A DNA stretch of 64,000 nucleotides from Variovorax paradoxus (lineage in GTDB: Bacteria > Pseudomonadota > Gammaproteobacteria > Burkholderiales > Burkholderiaceae_C), in contig NZ_JAUSXG010000001.1 in NCBI RefSeq assembly GCF_030815855.1, forward strand, positions 3,658,001 through 3,722,000, written 5' to 3'. Positions 7,667 through 14,336 of the stretch are shown in pieces (position 1 is the first letter of the stretch; every line of letters begins with the position of its first letter). Position numbers and translations under genes: made by a program. The notes below the pieces were generated by a model. The model made no database searches and had not been told where the DNA came from. It saw only the letters and a list, made by a program, of their open reading frames with translations.

Positions 7667-8174
7667 CTTTTCTGGCCGGAGACCGTCGATACTGCGCTGC
7701 CATCCGCATCAGCTACTCATCGAACATGGCTCAAACCTTTACTCTTCGGTTGCTCCTCGCTGGTCAAGATGACCTGATTTGCGAGGTTAGAGAGCCAGAA
7801 ACGAAAAGGCTCAGGAACGTTCTCGCGGGCGACGACTTCGAGGACGGCTTCTTTTGGTTCGACACCATTGATGGCCGAAGCATCATCGTGAACACGGAGC
7901 ATCTCCAAGGCGCTCGCTTTTTGTGGGACTTCATCCCGGGACCACCAGACTCCCGGATCAATGACAGCCACGAGTTCCTCATAGCATTCGTGGGCAAAGA
8001 AAAGCTATCAGAGTCTCCCAGTGAAGATCCCAAGGAGATGTACACGCTGTTCTGGGAGCTTGAGCTCGGAGGAACGAAGACAGTGACCTTCATCGACGTG
8101 GACGGCGAACCGTTTACCTTGATCCCGCGGCAGGTTGAATCGCCCCGGCTTTCGTGGAGGCCGGTTGGTTTAAG

Positions 8175-9119
8175 TCATACCACCGCCGTGGCGGTCTGAC
8201 TGGCGAGTTGCCGATAGTAGTTTGCCTCAGCTTCTGCAGGCGGGATGTAGCCGATCGGTTCGAGCAGGCGTTGGTGGTTGAACCAGGACACCCATTCGAG
8301 CGTTGCGAACTCCACCGCCTCCTTGGTCTTCCACGGTGCTCGGCGATGGATCAACTCGGCCTTGTAGAGCCCATTGATCGTCTCGGCCAGGGCGTTGTCA
8401 TAGGAGTCGCCTTTGCTGCCTACTGACGGCTCGATGCCCGCCTCGCCCAGCCGTTCGGTGTACCGGATGCTGACGTATTGCGAGCCGCGATCCGAGTGGC
8501 AAATCAAGCTGCCGTCGCGCTCGGGCTGACGGTCGTACAGCGCTTGCTCCAAGGCATCGAGCACGAAGTCCGTGCGCATCGAGCTACTGACCCGCCAGCC
8601 CACAATGCGCCGGGCGAACACGTCGATCACGAAGGCCACGTAGAGCCAGCCCTGCCAGGTCGACACGTACGTGAAGTCCGAGACCCACAGCTGGTTCGGA
8701 CGCTGCGCGCGGAACTGCCGGTTGACCCGGTCCAGCGGGCATGGCGCCCTGGCATCGCTGATCGTGGTCTTCACCACCTTGCCGCGCATCACGCCTCTCA
8801 GCCCCAAGCGCCGCATCAGCCGCTCGACCGTGCAGCGCGCCACCGCAGTGCCCTCGCGTGCCAGTTGCCTCCAGACCTTGTCGGCCCCATAGACCTGCAT
8901 GTTGGCCTGCCAGACGCGTTGTATCGCCGTAATGAGGACATCGTCGCGGCGTGCTCGGGCGCAGCGCTTGTGCGGCTCGCGCAGCAGTGCTGCGTGTCGC
9001 CGGTAGCCCGACGGGGCAACCTGCAAGACCTTGCAGATCGGCTCGACCCCGAAGGTGGCGCGATGCTTGTCGATGAAATCCCTCAGGACTTCAGCCGGCG
9101 GTCGAGCTCCGCCTGGGCG
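8175..9119 (-). CDS. IS3-family transposase OrfB (DDE integrase domain)
   Basis: This about 315-residue part forms the catalytic half of the transposase, made as an OrfAB fusion by a -1 frameshift. It has the HTH_21 region (His-Lys-Arg-Cys...Val-Tyr-Gly-Ala-Asp-Lys-Val) and an rve core with all three catalytic residues: Asp in Leu-Trp-Val-Ser-Asp-Phe, Asp in Ile-Cys-His-Ser-Asp-Arg-Gly-Ser, and Glu in [10 protein letters not shown]. The frame is open upstream into orfA. The fusion point is probably the run of five T (minus strand) at 9120-9124, so the start given is approximate. Confidence 0.9.
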   Translation of the reverse strand, partial: RPGGARPPAEVLRDFIDKHRATFGVEPICKVLQVAPSGYRRHAALLREPHKRCARARRDDVLITAIQRVWQANMQVYGADKVWRQLAREGTAVARCTVERLMRRLGLRGVMRGKVVKTTISDARAPCPLDRVNRQFRAQRPNQLWVSDFTYVSTWQGWLYVAFVIDVFARRIVGWRVSSSMRTDFVLDALEQALYDRQPERDGSLICHSDRGSQYVSIRYTERLGEAGIEPSVGSKGDSYDNALAETINGLYKAELIHRRAPWKTKEAVEFATLEWVSWFNHQRLLEPIGYIPPAEAEANYYRQLASQTATAVV

Positions 9120-9406
9120 AAAAACGCGCTCGCCAGCTTCAGGATCTCGTTGGCCCTGCGCAGCTCCTTGACCTCGCGCTCGAGTTCCTTCAACCGCTGC
9201 GCCTCGCTGGTCGTCACGCCTTCTCGCACGCCGTGGTCGATCTCGTCGCGTTTGACCCATTCGTTCAGCGTCTGCGGCACGCAGCCGATCTTCGGTGCAA
9301 TCGATTCGATCGCAGCCCATAGCGACGGGTACTCCCCACGGTGCTCCTGCACCATCCTCACCGCGCGCTCACGCACCTCGGGTGAAAACTTGTTCGACTT
9401 CTTCAT
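9083..9406 (-). CDS. IS3-family transposase OrfA
   Basis: A 107-residue helix-turn-helix protein (HTH_Tnp_1): [19 protein letters not shown], then [12 protein letters not shown]. A leucine-zipper-like coiled coil follows ([12 protein letters not shown]). It binds the IS ends and regulates transposition. The last residues overlap the orfB frame by about 40 bases, the standard arrangement for programmed -1 frameshifting. Its start lies 50 bases inside the right inverted repeat. Confidence 0.92.
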   Translation of the reverse strand: MKKSNKFSPEVRERAVRMVQEHRGEYPSLWAAIESIAPKIGCVPQTLNEWVKRDEIDHGVREGVTTSEAQRLKELEREVKELRRANEILKLASAFFAQAELDRRLKS

Positions 9407-9592
9407 GGCTCAATCCTCTCAGAGTGTTGAGCCTCCACGAAATCCGGGGCGATTCAGGTCGTCTATTTGTCAGCGCCAAAAGAAGTGATTGACGAAGGTA
9501 GACGCCAAGTGGAAAAAGAAGATGAGCTCTGAGGTGAGTGAGGACTCAGGCGAAGCAGTGAAACCTAGTGGTCGTTGAGCGGAGCGGCATCG

Positions 9593-10480
9593 ATGGATTT
9601 ACGAGAATGGTTCGACGCGCTAACAGACAACAAGATCCGCGCAATGAAAGGTGATCCCGAGTCACAAGTCCTTGACTGCAAGAACATCGTCGGAGAGGGC
9701 GACATGAAGCGCAACCTTGCTGTTGTACTTTCCGGTTTTGGCAACGGGCAAGGCGGCATATGCATTTGGGGCGTTGACGCACGAAAAATTCAAGGGATCG
9801 ATTGCATCGACTCATTTCCAGGCATCCCAAATGCGCGGCAGCAGGCAACTCGTCTTGACGAGCTAACGCCAACAGCAGTCTCGCCCGGAGTGGCAGGGGT
9901 TGTGCACCGAGCGATTGCGAAACGCGGCGAGACCCATGGGTTCATCGCCACGTTCGTTCCAGCCAGTGATGCTGGACCGCATATGGCTCGGTATGGCGAG
10001 GATCGCTTCTACCAGCGGATTGGCCTGAGCTTTTCTCGCATGGAGCAATTCCAGATCGCGGACATGTTTGGCCGAAGAGCGCGACCGGTGCTTGAAGTGG
10101 GGCCAGTGCAGATTGCCCCGTATGAGATCTTGGTCCAGATTGTTAATTCCGGGCGTGGCGCAGCACGAGGCCTGTTCATCGAACTCGGGGTGGATGGGCC
10201 GTTTTATAGAAATGGCGGGGGCGTCGATGGAAATCGGAATGAGGGGCTACCCTACGTTGGCCGCAATATTGACGGGACTTGGTTGCACGCAGGCGACGCC
10301 AACACATTGCTTCATCCGACGATGCACGCGACGGTAGGGGGGGTGTGGCTAGGCTTTGAGCCAGCCAAGTTGATCAGCCAAGGAATCGTTCCAAAGGTCT
10401 TGAAGATTCGCTACAAGGTCGGCGCCCTCGACATCGCCCCTAGGTCGGGGGTTCTTGAGGTCCATCTCAGAGAACCGTGA
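9593..10480 (+). CDS. AlbA_2/Schlafen-like putative nucleic-acid-binding protein
   Basis: A 295-residue protein. The first ~140 residues fit the AlbA_2 (Schlafen AlbA) pattern: Gln-Val-Leu-Asp-Cys-Lys, then Asp-Met-Lys-Arg-Asn-Leu-Ala-Val-Val-Leu-Ser-Gly-Phe-Gly-Asn, then Gly-Gly-Ile-Cys-Ile-Trp-Gly-Val. The family usually has Glu-Phe-Lys where this has Asp-Cys-Lys. The C-terminal half is a beta-rich domain that I cannot name. AlbA_2 proteins include regulators, RNA-cleaving Schlafens and defence effectors. The ATG at 9593 is used in preference to the TTG at 9575. It stands alone between the IS-hit gene and the TA pair. Function not proven. Confidence 0.65.
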   Translation: MDLREWFDALTDNKIRAMKGDPESQVLDCKNIVGEGDMKRNLAVVLSGFGNGQGGICIWGVDARKIQGIDCIDSFPGIPNARQQATRLDELTPTAVSPGVAGVVHRAIAKRGETHGFIATFVPASDAGPHMARYGEDRFYQRIGLSFSRMEQFQIADMFGRRARPVLEVGPVQIAPYEILVQIVNSGRGAARGLFIELGVDGPFYRNGGGVDGNRNEGLPYVGRNIDGTWLHAGDANTLLHPTMHATVGGVWLGFEPAKLISQGIVPKVLKIRYKVGALDIAPRSGVLEVHLREP

Positions 10481-10525
10481 CTGCCGTGAACATACGCCTG
10501 TCACAACAGCACGTGCTACGGACGT

Positions 10526-10546
10526 AAAAGCCCTCTGGAGAGGGCT
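10526..10546 (-). terminator. Terminator after the YafO-type toxin gene
   Basis: A 7-base perfect stem (AGCCCTC / GAGGGCT) with a TGGA loop, followed on the minus strand by TTTTAC. It ends seven bases after the toxin stop codon. Confidence 0.75.
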
Positions 10547-10552
10547 AGATCG

Positions 10553-10981
10553 TCATCCGATCACAGCACCGCGCTCTATGAACGCTTTCGCGATGAGAGA
10601 GAGCTTCCGCATCAGCGTCTGATGTTCTGGGGTTCGCATCAACGCCACCTCGTGCGCAGTTGGTTCACCCAGGATGTAGATCAGCAAGTGCCCATGGGTC
10701 TGATCGCTCGCATACACCAGCGCCCGATCACTCACCTTTCGTGATCGTCTCCGCCATTGAATATCCCACTTAACGAGCGCGGAGGCTTCCAGCGGGACTA
10801 GATGAACGTGCTCCAGCCCGCCAGGGGCAATGTACGAGCTGTCCTTTCCGAACAGGTAGCTGGAGTACTCCCCAGCCACGCCGAGTGACTTCCAGTGATC
10901 AAACTCGGCAGCGAAATTGTCCGGGTCTTCGCTCAGCGTGGTGAGTTGCCGACGCAAGGCCTGCGTGCAACGGGTTGCCAA
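10553..10981 (-). CDS. yafO: YafO-family mRNA interferase toxin
   Basis: A 142-residue protein similar to E. coli YafO by eye: Phe-Asp-His-Trp-Lys-Ser-Leu-Gly, then Tyr-Leu-Phe-Gly-Lys-Asp-Ser-Ser-Tyr, then Glu-His-Val-His-Leu, then Ala-Leu-Val-Tyr-Ala-Ser, then Leu-Leu-Ile-Tyr-Ile-Leu-Gly-Glu-Pro. These are in the same order as in YafO (ribosome-dependent mRNA cleavage). It is slightly longer than E. coli YafO (132). The gene starts 12 bases after the stop of the small antitoxin-like gene, so both are one operon. It is expected to be neutralised by that partner and to stabilise the element. Confidence 0.8.
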   Translation of the reverse strand: MATRCTQALRRQLTTLSEDPDNFAAEFDHWKSLGVAGEYSSYLFGKDSSYIAPGGLEHVHLVPLEASALVKWDIQWRRRSRKVSDRALVYASDQTHGHLLIYILGEPTAHEVALMRTPEHQTLMRKLSLIAKAFIERGAVIG

Positions 10982-10993
10982 CGGAGGCTCGGC

Positions 10994-11218
10994 TCAGTCG
11001 ATGTGAGCGAAGGCATCGAGCGCGGACTCGACTGTGAAGAGGCGAGCGTTGGCCGGGTCTGCAATCTTGCGAAACGTGTTGTAGGTCTGCTCGCTGACGC
11101 GCACCACAGTCTGTGGACGCTTCTTGAGGACGCGCACAGCGTAGCTCACCCGCGCCGCTCGACGCGTGGGCGTCAGGTGCTTTTGCAGGCCGGTAACGGT
11201 GACTACGGCGGTCGTCAT
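10994..11218 (-). CDS. Putative antitoxin partner of YafO
   Basis: A 74-residue protein: MTTAVVTVTGLQKHLTPTRRAARVSYAVRVLKK..., directly upstream of the YafO-type toxin. The body, including Thr-Val-Val-Arg-Val-Ser-Glu-Gln-Thr-Tyr-Asn-Thr-Phe-Arg-Lys, could form a ribbon-helix-helix-like DNA-binding part, with a toxin-wrapping C-terminus. It does not look like YafN (Phd fold). A perfect palindrome (11238-11256) just before its start is the likely autoregulatory operator. The antitoxin role comes from size, position and operator. Confidence 0.65.
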   Translation of the reverse strand: MTTAVVTVTGLQKHLTPTRRAARVSYAVRVLKKRPQTVVRVSEQTYNTFRKIADPANARLFTVESALDAFAHID

Positions 11219-11237
11219 AAATTTCTGTTCGCGGTCT

Positions 11238-11256
11238 TAACTTCCAACGGAAGTTA
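11238..11256. promoter_or_regulatory. Palindromic operator of the TA operon
   Basis: TAACTTCC-AAC-GGAAGTTA is a perfect 8-base inverted repeat with a 3-base spacer, 20 bases upstream of the antitoxin start. This is a typical place for antitoxin/toxin autorepression. Confidence 0.65.
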
Positions 11257-11518
11257 TTTTCACCCAATTGACGGTTCCGTTAATAGGTCAAACGCTATGT
11301 CCTTGGGAGTACCGTAGATGAATGCGGCCTCTGGGAGTTTCAACTTTTCGTGGATTCCCCGGTTGACATCCCGTCAATGCTACGTTGACCGCTACATAAT
11401 CAATAGCACGATTGCCTTCTTGACAGGGTTGCTGCGTCGCGACATCGGGCGCAGCAGCGGGTCAAACGAGCGGCTGCGCGGCCGACGCGCCCGACCGACC
11501 ACTAAATAATGCCGTTAA
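11257..11518. other. Non-coding stretch with a 14-bp palindrome
   Basis: No convincing gene. It contains CCGTTAATTAACGG (11512-11525), a perfect palindrome, and a half-copy CCGTTAAT at 11278-11285. Both may be binding sites for an element-encoded regulator. The + frame at 11318-11509 has no ribosome site or recognisable protein character. Confidence 0.4.
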
Positions 11519-11713
11519 TTAACGGTCGTCCGTCGTGTTGATTGGCCTCAACCAGTCCACCGCCGCTTGGTCAGGAGACATCGCTCGGAGGCGTTCGTCG
11601 CGCCACAAGCCATGCGCGACTTCCTCCAGATCGAGCGGATCAACGGTGTGCCGCTGCTGCTGCAGCCGGTGCGCACAGGCGGCAATCCAGACGGTTGCAG
11701 TTACGTTTTCCAT
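11519..11713 (-). CDS. Small acidic unknown protein
   Basis: A 64-residue protein: MENVTATVWIAACAHRLQQQ..., then Asp-Leu-Glu-Glu-Val-Ala-His-Gly-Leu-Trp-Arg-Asp-Glu-Arg-Leu-Arg. It is helical and acidic with a Trp-Arg-Asp motif, and its composition looks like a real protein. Its start lies 20 bases from a near-consensus LexA box (11733-11752), divergent from the next gene, so it may be SOS-induced. I do not know the function. Its stop overlaps the palindrome at 11512-11525. Confidence 0.6.
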   Translation of the reverse strand: MENVTATVWIAACAHRLQQQRHTVDPLDLEEVAHGLWRDERLRAMSPDQAAVDWLRPINTTDDR

Positions 11714-11732
11714 GGGCTCATCATAACCAATC

Positions 11733-11752
11733 TACTGTATATTTGTACAGTA
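11733..11752. promoter_or_regulatory. LexA (SOS) box
   Basis: TACTGTATATTTGTACAGTA keeps the CTGT-N8-ACAG core and matches the E. coli 20-base consensus at 18 positions. It lies in the 58-base gap between two divergent small genes of the element (starts at 11713 minus and 11772 plus), so it could control either or both. Confidence 0.8.
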
Positions 11753-11771
11753 CAAAGGTATTAAGACCGTG

Positions 11772-12005
11772 ATGCCAGAGCCCCCTATTGAAGAAGAACT
11801 CGCCGAGATGGCGCGGCAGGTCGGCGAACTTGTCGAGGGGGAGCCGATGCGCTCAACACTGCTGGAGTTCGCCGATCTGGTGTCATGCAGGTGCGCGAGG
11901 ATCGGCGACCAGTACGGCGATTGGGACCGCAATGCGGGCGACCACGTCCGAGCGGTGATGCATGGGTTTCCGGTGCTGCTGCCGAAACCGCGAGCCGGCG
12001 AGTGA
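11772..12005 (+). CDS. Small unknown protein beside the SOS box
   Basis: A 77-residue protein: MPEPPIEEELAEMARQVGEL..., then Leu-Val-Ser-Cys-Arg-Cys-Ala-Arg-Ile-Gly-Asp-Gln-Tyr-Gly-Asp-Trp. The N-terminal half is an acidic helix. It starts 20 bases after the LexA box, and the ATG at 11772 is preferred to the GTG three bases earlier. I do not recognise it. Size, position and operator suit an SOS-controlled regulator such as an anti-repressor, but that is speculation. Confidence 0.55.
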   Translation: MPEPPIEEELAEMARQVGELVEGEPMRSTLLEFADLVSCRCARIGDQYGDWDRNAGDHVRAVMHGFPVLLPKPRAGE

Positions 12006-12011
12006 TACCTC

Positions 12012-12113
12012 ATGCGCGTGAAGATGAAACCCAGATACCGCGGCGGCACCCGACTGAGCAAGCGGGAGTTCGTTGATCAGCCGTGGCTGTGCGGGATGCT
12101 GACATTGAGGACT
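12012..12113 (+). pseudogene. Possible 5' fragment of an unknown gene, truncated
   Basis: An ATG at 12012, seven bases after the previous stop, opens MRVKMKPRYRGG followed by Leu-Ser-Lys-Arg-Glu-Phe. The frame stays open to 12305 only by running antisense through a recognisable primase fragment (12114-12299), so just the first third can be genuine. Low confidence; the gene may have lost its 3' part in the same deletion that cut the primase. Confidence 0.25.
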
Positions 12114-12299
12114 TTAGAAGGAAGGAGCCAGCTCGGCCTGTGGGAGGCGCGTCCAACCGCGCTGCCCATCCCAGAGATAGGCGCCATTGGTGCTGCGCGG
12201 CTTTTCGGTGGTCCCGCAGCGGTGGATCTTGTCCGAGGCAATGAACTTCTCGGGCTTGATCTCAACGCCATGGGCGCGGGCGAAGTCAAGGAAGCTCAT
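12114..12299 (-). pseudogene. N-terminal fragment of a phage/plasmid-type DNA primase
   Basis: The 61 residues MSFLDFARAHGVEIKP...Arg-Cys-Gly-Thr-Thr-Glu-Lys-Pro-Arg-Ser...Gly-Ala-Tyr-Leu-Trp-Asp-Gly-Gln-Arg-Gly-Trp look like the start of the Toprim/primase-helicase proteins of prophages and ICEs, which are several hundred residues long. Here the frame stops almost at once and no Toprim or helicase part follows. The ATG overlaps the stop of the upstream gene by 4 bases, so it was once part of a minus-strand operon. Family call from memory. Confidence 0.55.
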
Positions 12300-12544
12300 G
12301 GGTAGACAAACCTCTTGCCGCAGTCGCAGGTTTCCAGCTTCACGCCGGCAGTCCGCATGCGGCACTCCGACACGAAAACGTGCTCGGGCTCATCGTCAAA
12401 CTTGAACATCTCGCCGGTCATGGGGTGCTCGCGCACCGTGGAAACCCATCGCCCCACCGGACAGCTGAAGCGCTCGGAACCGGTGCCAGGTATCGGAGAA
12501 CCATCGGCGGCAAACCAGCCCCATGTTTTTCCTTCGTTGCTCAT
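12296..12544 (-). CDS. Unknown small protein with a Cys-rich C-terminus
   Basis: An 82-residue protein: MSNEGKTWGWFAADGSPIPG..., then Arg-Phe-Ser-Cys-Pro-Val-Gly-Arg-Trp-Val. The C-terminal part has Ser-Glu-Cys and Glu-Thr-Cys-Asp-Cys-Gly-Lys-Arg-Phe, which could bind a zinc ion. It is linked by 4-base overlaps to the genes on both sides (12541-12544 and 12296-12299), making a tight operon. Function unknown; probably a phage-type accessory protein. Confidence 0.6.
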   Translation of the reverse strand: MSNEGKTWGWFAADGSPIPGTGSERFSCPVGRWVSTVREHPMTGEMFKFDDEPEHVFVSECRMRTAGVKLETCDCGKRFVYP

Positions 12545-13005
12545 GCGGTCGCAGCCTCCTTCCGACGCTGCGCCGCGGCTGCAATGTGGTGGCTCTGCCG
12601 CTTGCCCTTGAGTCGCTTGGCGAGCGCATCAGACACGTCCACCACGGGCGCCGCATCAGCGCGCCACGTTGAAGGCGGCGGGCTGCCGGTGATTTCCCTG
12701 AACTGCATGTACGGGTAGCCGTCTTTTGACTTCACCCAGTCCGTACGCTTCGCGAAGGTGCAAAGCTGGTTCCACAGGTCTTGCTTCGTGCCGGCGAACG
12801 GCACCTTGCCGAGGAAGATCTCTTGCATCTCGCCGGCCTCGTGGGCAACGCCGAATGCGAGAACGCCAGCGCTCCATTGGGCGTGGCCTCGGAAGTGCTC
12901 GACCTCGTGCTTTCTGGCTTCGATGACCCAGCCCTTCACGGTGCATCCCGACTGCTGGACCTGGCAAAAGAGCGCCTCGATTTCGAAGTGGAAGGCCGCC
13001 TCCAT
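12541..13005 (-). CDS. Unknown element protein
   Basis: Read from the ATG at 13005 it is 154 residues (MEAAFHFEIEALFCQVQQSGC...); a longer version could start at 13041. Readable segments include His-Glu-Val-Glu-His-Phe-Arg-Gly-His-Ala-Gln-Trp and a basic C-terminus rich in Lys, Arg and Ala. It begins the minus-strand operon 13005-12114 and is divergent from the plus-strand operon that leads to the integrase. I do not recognise the family. Confidence 0.55.
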   Translation of the reverse strand: MEAAFHFEIEALFCQVQQSGCTVKGWVIEARKHEVEHFRGHAQWSAGVLAFGVAHEAGEMQEIFLGKVPFAGTKQDLWNQLCTFAKRTDWVKSKDGYPYMQFREITGSPPPSTWRADAAPVVDVSDALAKRLKGKRQSHHIAAAAQRRKEAATA

Positions 13006-13025
13006 AGCCTGAATGGGGTCAAGTG

Positions 13026-13679
13026 ATGCAGGCCCCATCAATTCCGGGCGTCGAGTTCGACGCAGGCGTGGGCGGCGATCACTACGTCGGCAGCGCCCAG
13101 GCGCTGATCGCGGCCGGCCTCATTACCCAGGCACACATCCCGCAGGTCGCATCTGTGACCTTCTTCAACGGCGTGCAAGTCGATGGCCGGAAGGTCAAGG
13201 GCATGCAGGACGAACGCTGGATGCAGGTTCGGTACGTGGGCCGCAGCCTCCGGGTCACGAAGGGGATCACGCGCAAAGAGCGAGCCCGCCGCGAGGAAGC
13301 GCGCAGGCAGGAAGCGGAAGAACTGGCCCGCACCGCACCGAAGAAAGATCCAGGCTTCGACGGCGCGCGGGCAATGAACTACAAGGCAAGCGCGGCATTC
13401 GTGATCGGAGACGAAGTTTTCGCCTACGGCCACGCCGCCACTGTGACCAGCACGTACAAGTTGCATCGCGTGAGAGATGACGAGGGGGAATTCAGCAACG
13501 GGGAAACCCGCGGCGACTACGTCCCCGGCTACCTGTGCCGCCTCAACGAAAGCGGGGAGGAATTCTTCTATCCGGCGCACGCCGTGCGGGCGAAGTCCGG
13601 GGCGGTGGGCCATCTTCGACTGGTGTCCGGCGCCGGCCAGCGTCGGGAAATCGGTTTCTCGATTCGGAGTCTCGCATGA
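13026..13679 (+). CDS. Unknown protein, first gene of the integrase operon
   Basis: A 217-residue protein with a conserved-looking first part (Pro-Gly-Val-Glu-Phe-Asp-Ala-Gly-Val-Gly-Gly-Asp-His-Tyr-Val-Gly). A highly charged Arg/Glu/Lys helix (about residues 80-110) follows, then a second folded part. No catalytic motif is seen. The ATG at 13026 is used. Its stop overlaps the RNase HI start (ATGA), so it is the first gene of a four-gene coupled operon ending in the integrase. It may have been co-opted from a phage early region. Confidence 0.6.
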   Translation: MQAPSIPGVEFDAGVGGDHYVGSAQALIAAGLITQAHIPQVASVTFFNGVQVDGRKVKGMQDERWMQVRYVGRSLRVTKGITRKERARREEARRQEAEELARTAPKKDPGFDGARAMNYKASAAFVIGDEVFAYGHAATVTSTYKLHRVRDDEGEFSNGETRGDYVPGYLCRLNESGEEFFYPAHAVRAKSGAVGHLRLVSGAGQRREIGFSIRSLA

Positions 13680-14125
13680 TCGAGATCTACACCGATGGGT
13701 CTTGCTGGCCCAACCCGAGCGCCAACGGCGGCTGGAGCTTCGTCGTGTACGAGAACGGCCACGAGCTCTGCACCTTCAGCGGCAAGGCCGACAGTCTCAC
13801 CTCGAGCAATCGCATGGAGCAAACCGCCATGCTGCGCGCCCTGCTGTGGCTCGGCGACCGTCCCGCAGTGCTGCACAGCGACAGCCGCTATGTGGTCGAT
13901 GGCCTCAATCTGTGGTCTGCGAAGTGGCAGCGCAACGGCTGGACGCGCAAGGACAAGGCCACCAAGAAGATCTGCGATGTGATGAACGCCGATCTCTGGC
14001 AAGTGATGGTGATTGCCCGCCAGCGTCAGCATGAGGTGCGCTGGGTCAAGGGGCACGCCGGCCACATCGGCAACGAGCGTGCGGATGGGCTCGCCGAAGC
14101 CGCGCGCGTCGGAATAGCTGCATGA
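13676..14125 (+). CDS. rnhA: Ribonuclease HI
   Basis: A 149-residue RNase H that cleaves the RNA strand of RNA-DNA hybrids. The catalytic carboxylates are present: Asp7 in Tyr-Thr-Asp-Gly-Ser, Glu48 in Arg-Met-Glu-Gln-Thr, Asp69 in His-Ser-Asp-Ser-Arg-Tyr, and Asp137 in Asn-Glu-Arg-Ala-Asp. A His-Ala-Gly-His loop precedes the last. The ATG at 13676 overlaps the preceding stop; the longer frame from 13535 is not used. It is coupled by ATGA to the DUF4224 gene. A mobile-element copy is likely additional to a housekeeping rnhA elsewhere, perhaps used in element replication. Confidence 0.9.
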   Translation: MIEIYTDGSCWPNPSANGGWSFVVYENGHELCTFSGKADSLTSSNRMEQTAMLRALLWLGDRPAVLHSDSRYVVDGLNLWSAKWQRNGWTRKDKATKKICDVMNADLWQVMVIARQRQHEVRWVKGHAGHIGNERADGLAEAARVGIAA

Positions 14126-14334
14126 GCGAACATCTATTCCTCAGCGATGCCGATCTAGCGAAGCTGACCGGCTTCAAGATCAAGTCCAAGCAAATCGATT
14201 GGCTGCGGACAGAAGGCTTGCCCTTCCGCATCAGCGCGACCGGCCATCCGGTCGTGACCCGTTCGGCGGTCGAGGGGCGCGAAGATTCCGCGACGGCCGA
14301 AATCAGCTGGACGCCCGGCTTGGTCGGAGGCTGA
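14122..14334 (+). CDS. DUF4224-type protein next to the integrase
   Basis: A 70-residue protein: MSEHLFLSDADLAKLTGFK..., then Gln-Ile-Asp-Trp-Leu-Arg-Thr-Glu-Gly-Leu-Pro-Phe and His-Pro-Val-Val-Thr-Arg. This is the DUF4224 pattern (a winged-helix-like module found just before phage integrases, possibly an excisionase or regulator). It overlaps the RNase HI gene by four bases and ends two bases before the integrase start. A role in directing integration or excision is inferred from this strict position. Confidence 0.75.
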   Translation: MSEHLFLSDADLAKLTGFKIKSKQIDWLRTEGLPFRISATGHPVVTRSAVEGREDSATAEISWTPGLVGG

Positions 14335-14336
14335 TC

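Larger units (their letters stand above)
8136..9456 (-). mobile_element. IS3-family insertion sequence (1321 bp)
   Basis: Ends are imperfect inverted repeats starting TGAATCGCCCCGG and continuing with TTTCGTGGAGGC after one mismatch. They have the TG...CA termini of the family and are flanked by 3-base target duplications GGT (8133-8135 and 9457-9459). It contains orfA and orfB on the minus strand in overlapping frames. Complete and probably active. Confidence 0.93.
7726..9532 (+). pseudogene. Unknown gene split by the IS3-family element
   Basis: The coding frame starts at ATG 7726 (MAQTFTLR...), runs to 8135, is interrupted by the IS (8136-9456), and resumes at 9460 after one copy of the duplicated GGT target. 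Joining 7726-8135 to 9460-9532 gives an uninterrupted 160-residue protein ending in Lys-Glu-Asp-Glu-Leu. As it stands the first part would read into the IS and stop at 8199 with a foreign tail. The protein is acidic, without membrane segments or motifs that I recognise. The junction is clean and the frame otherwise undamaged, so the insertion looks recent. Confidence 0.85.

Noticed and set aside
11318..11509. Plus-strand 63-codon frame in the element gap
   Set aside because: No ribosome site, no protein-like pattern and Arg-rich end; treated as non-coding.
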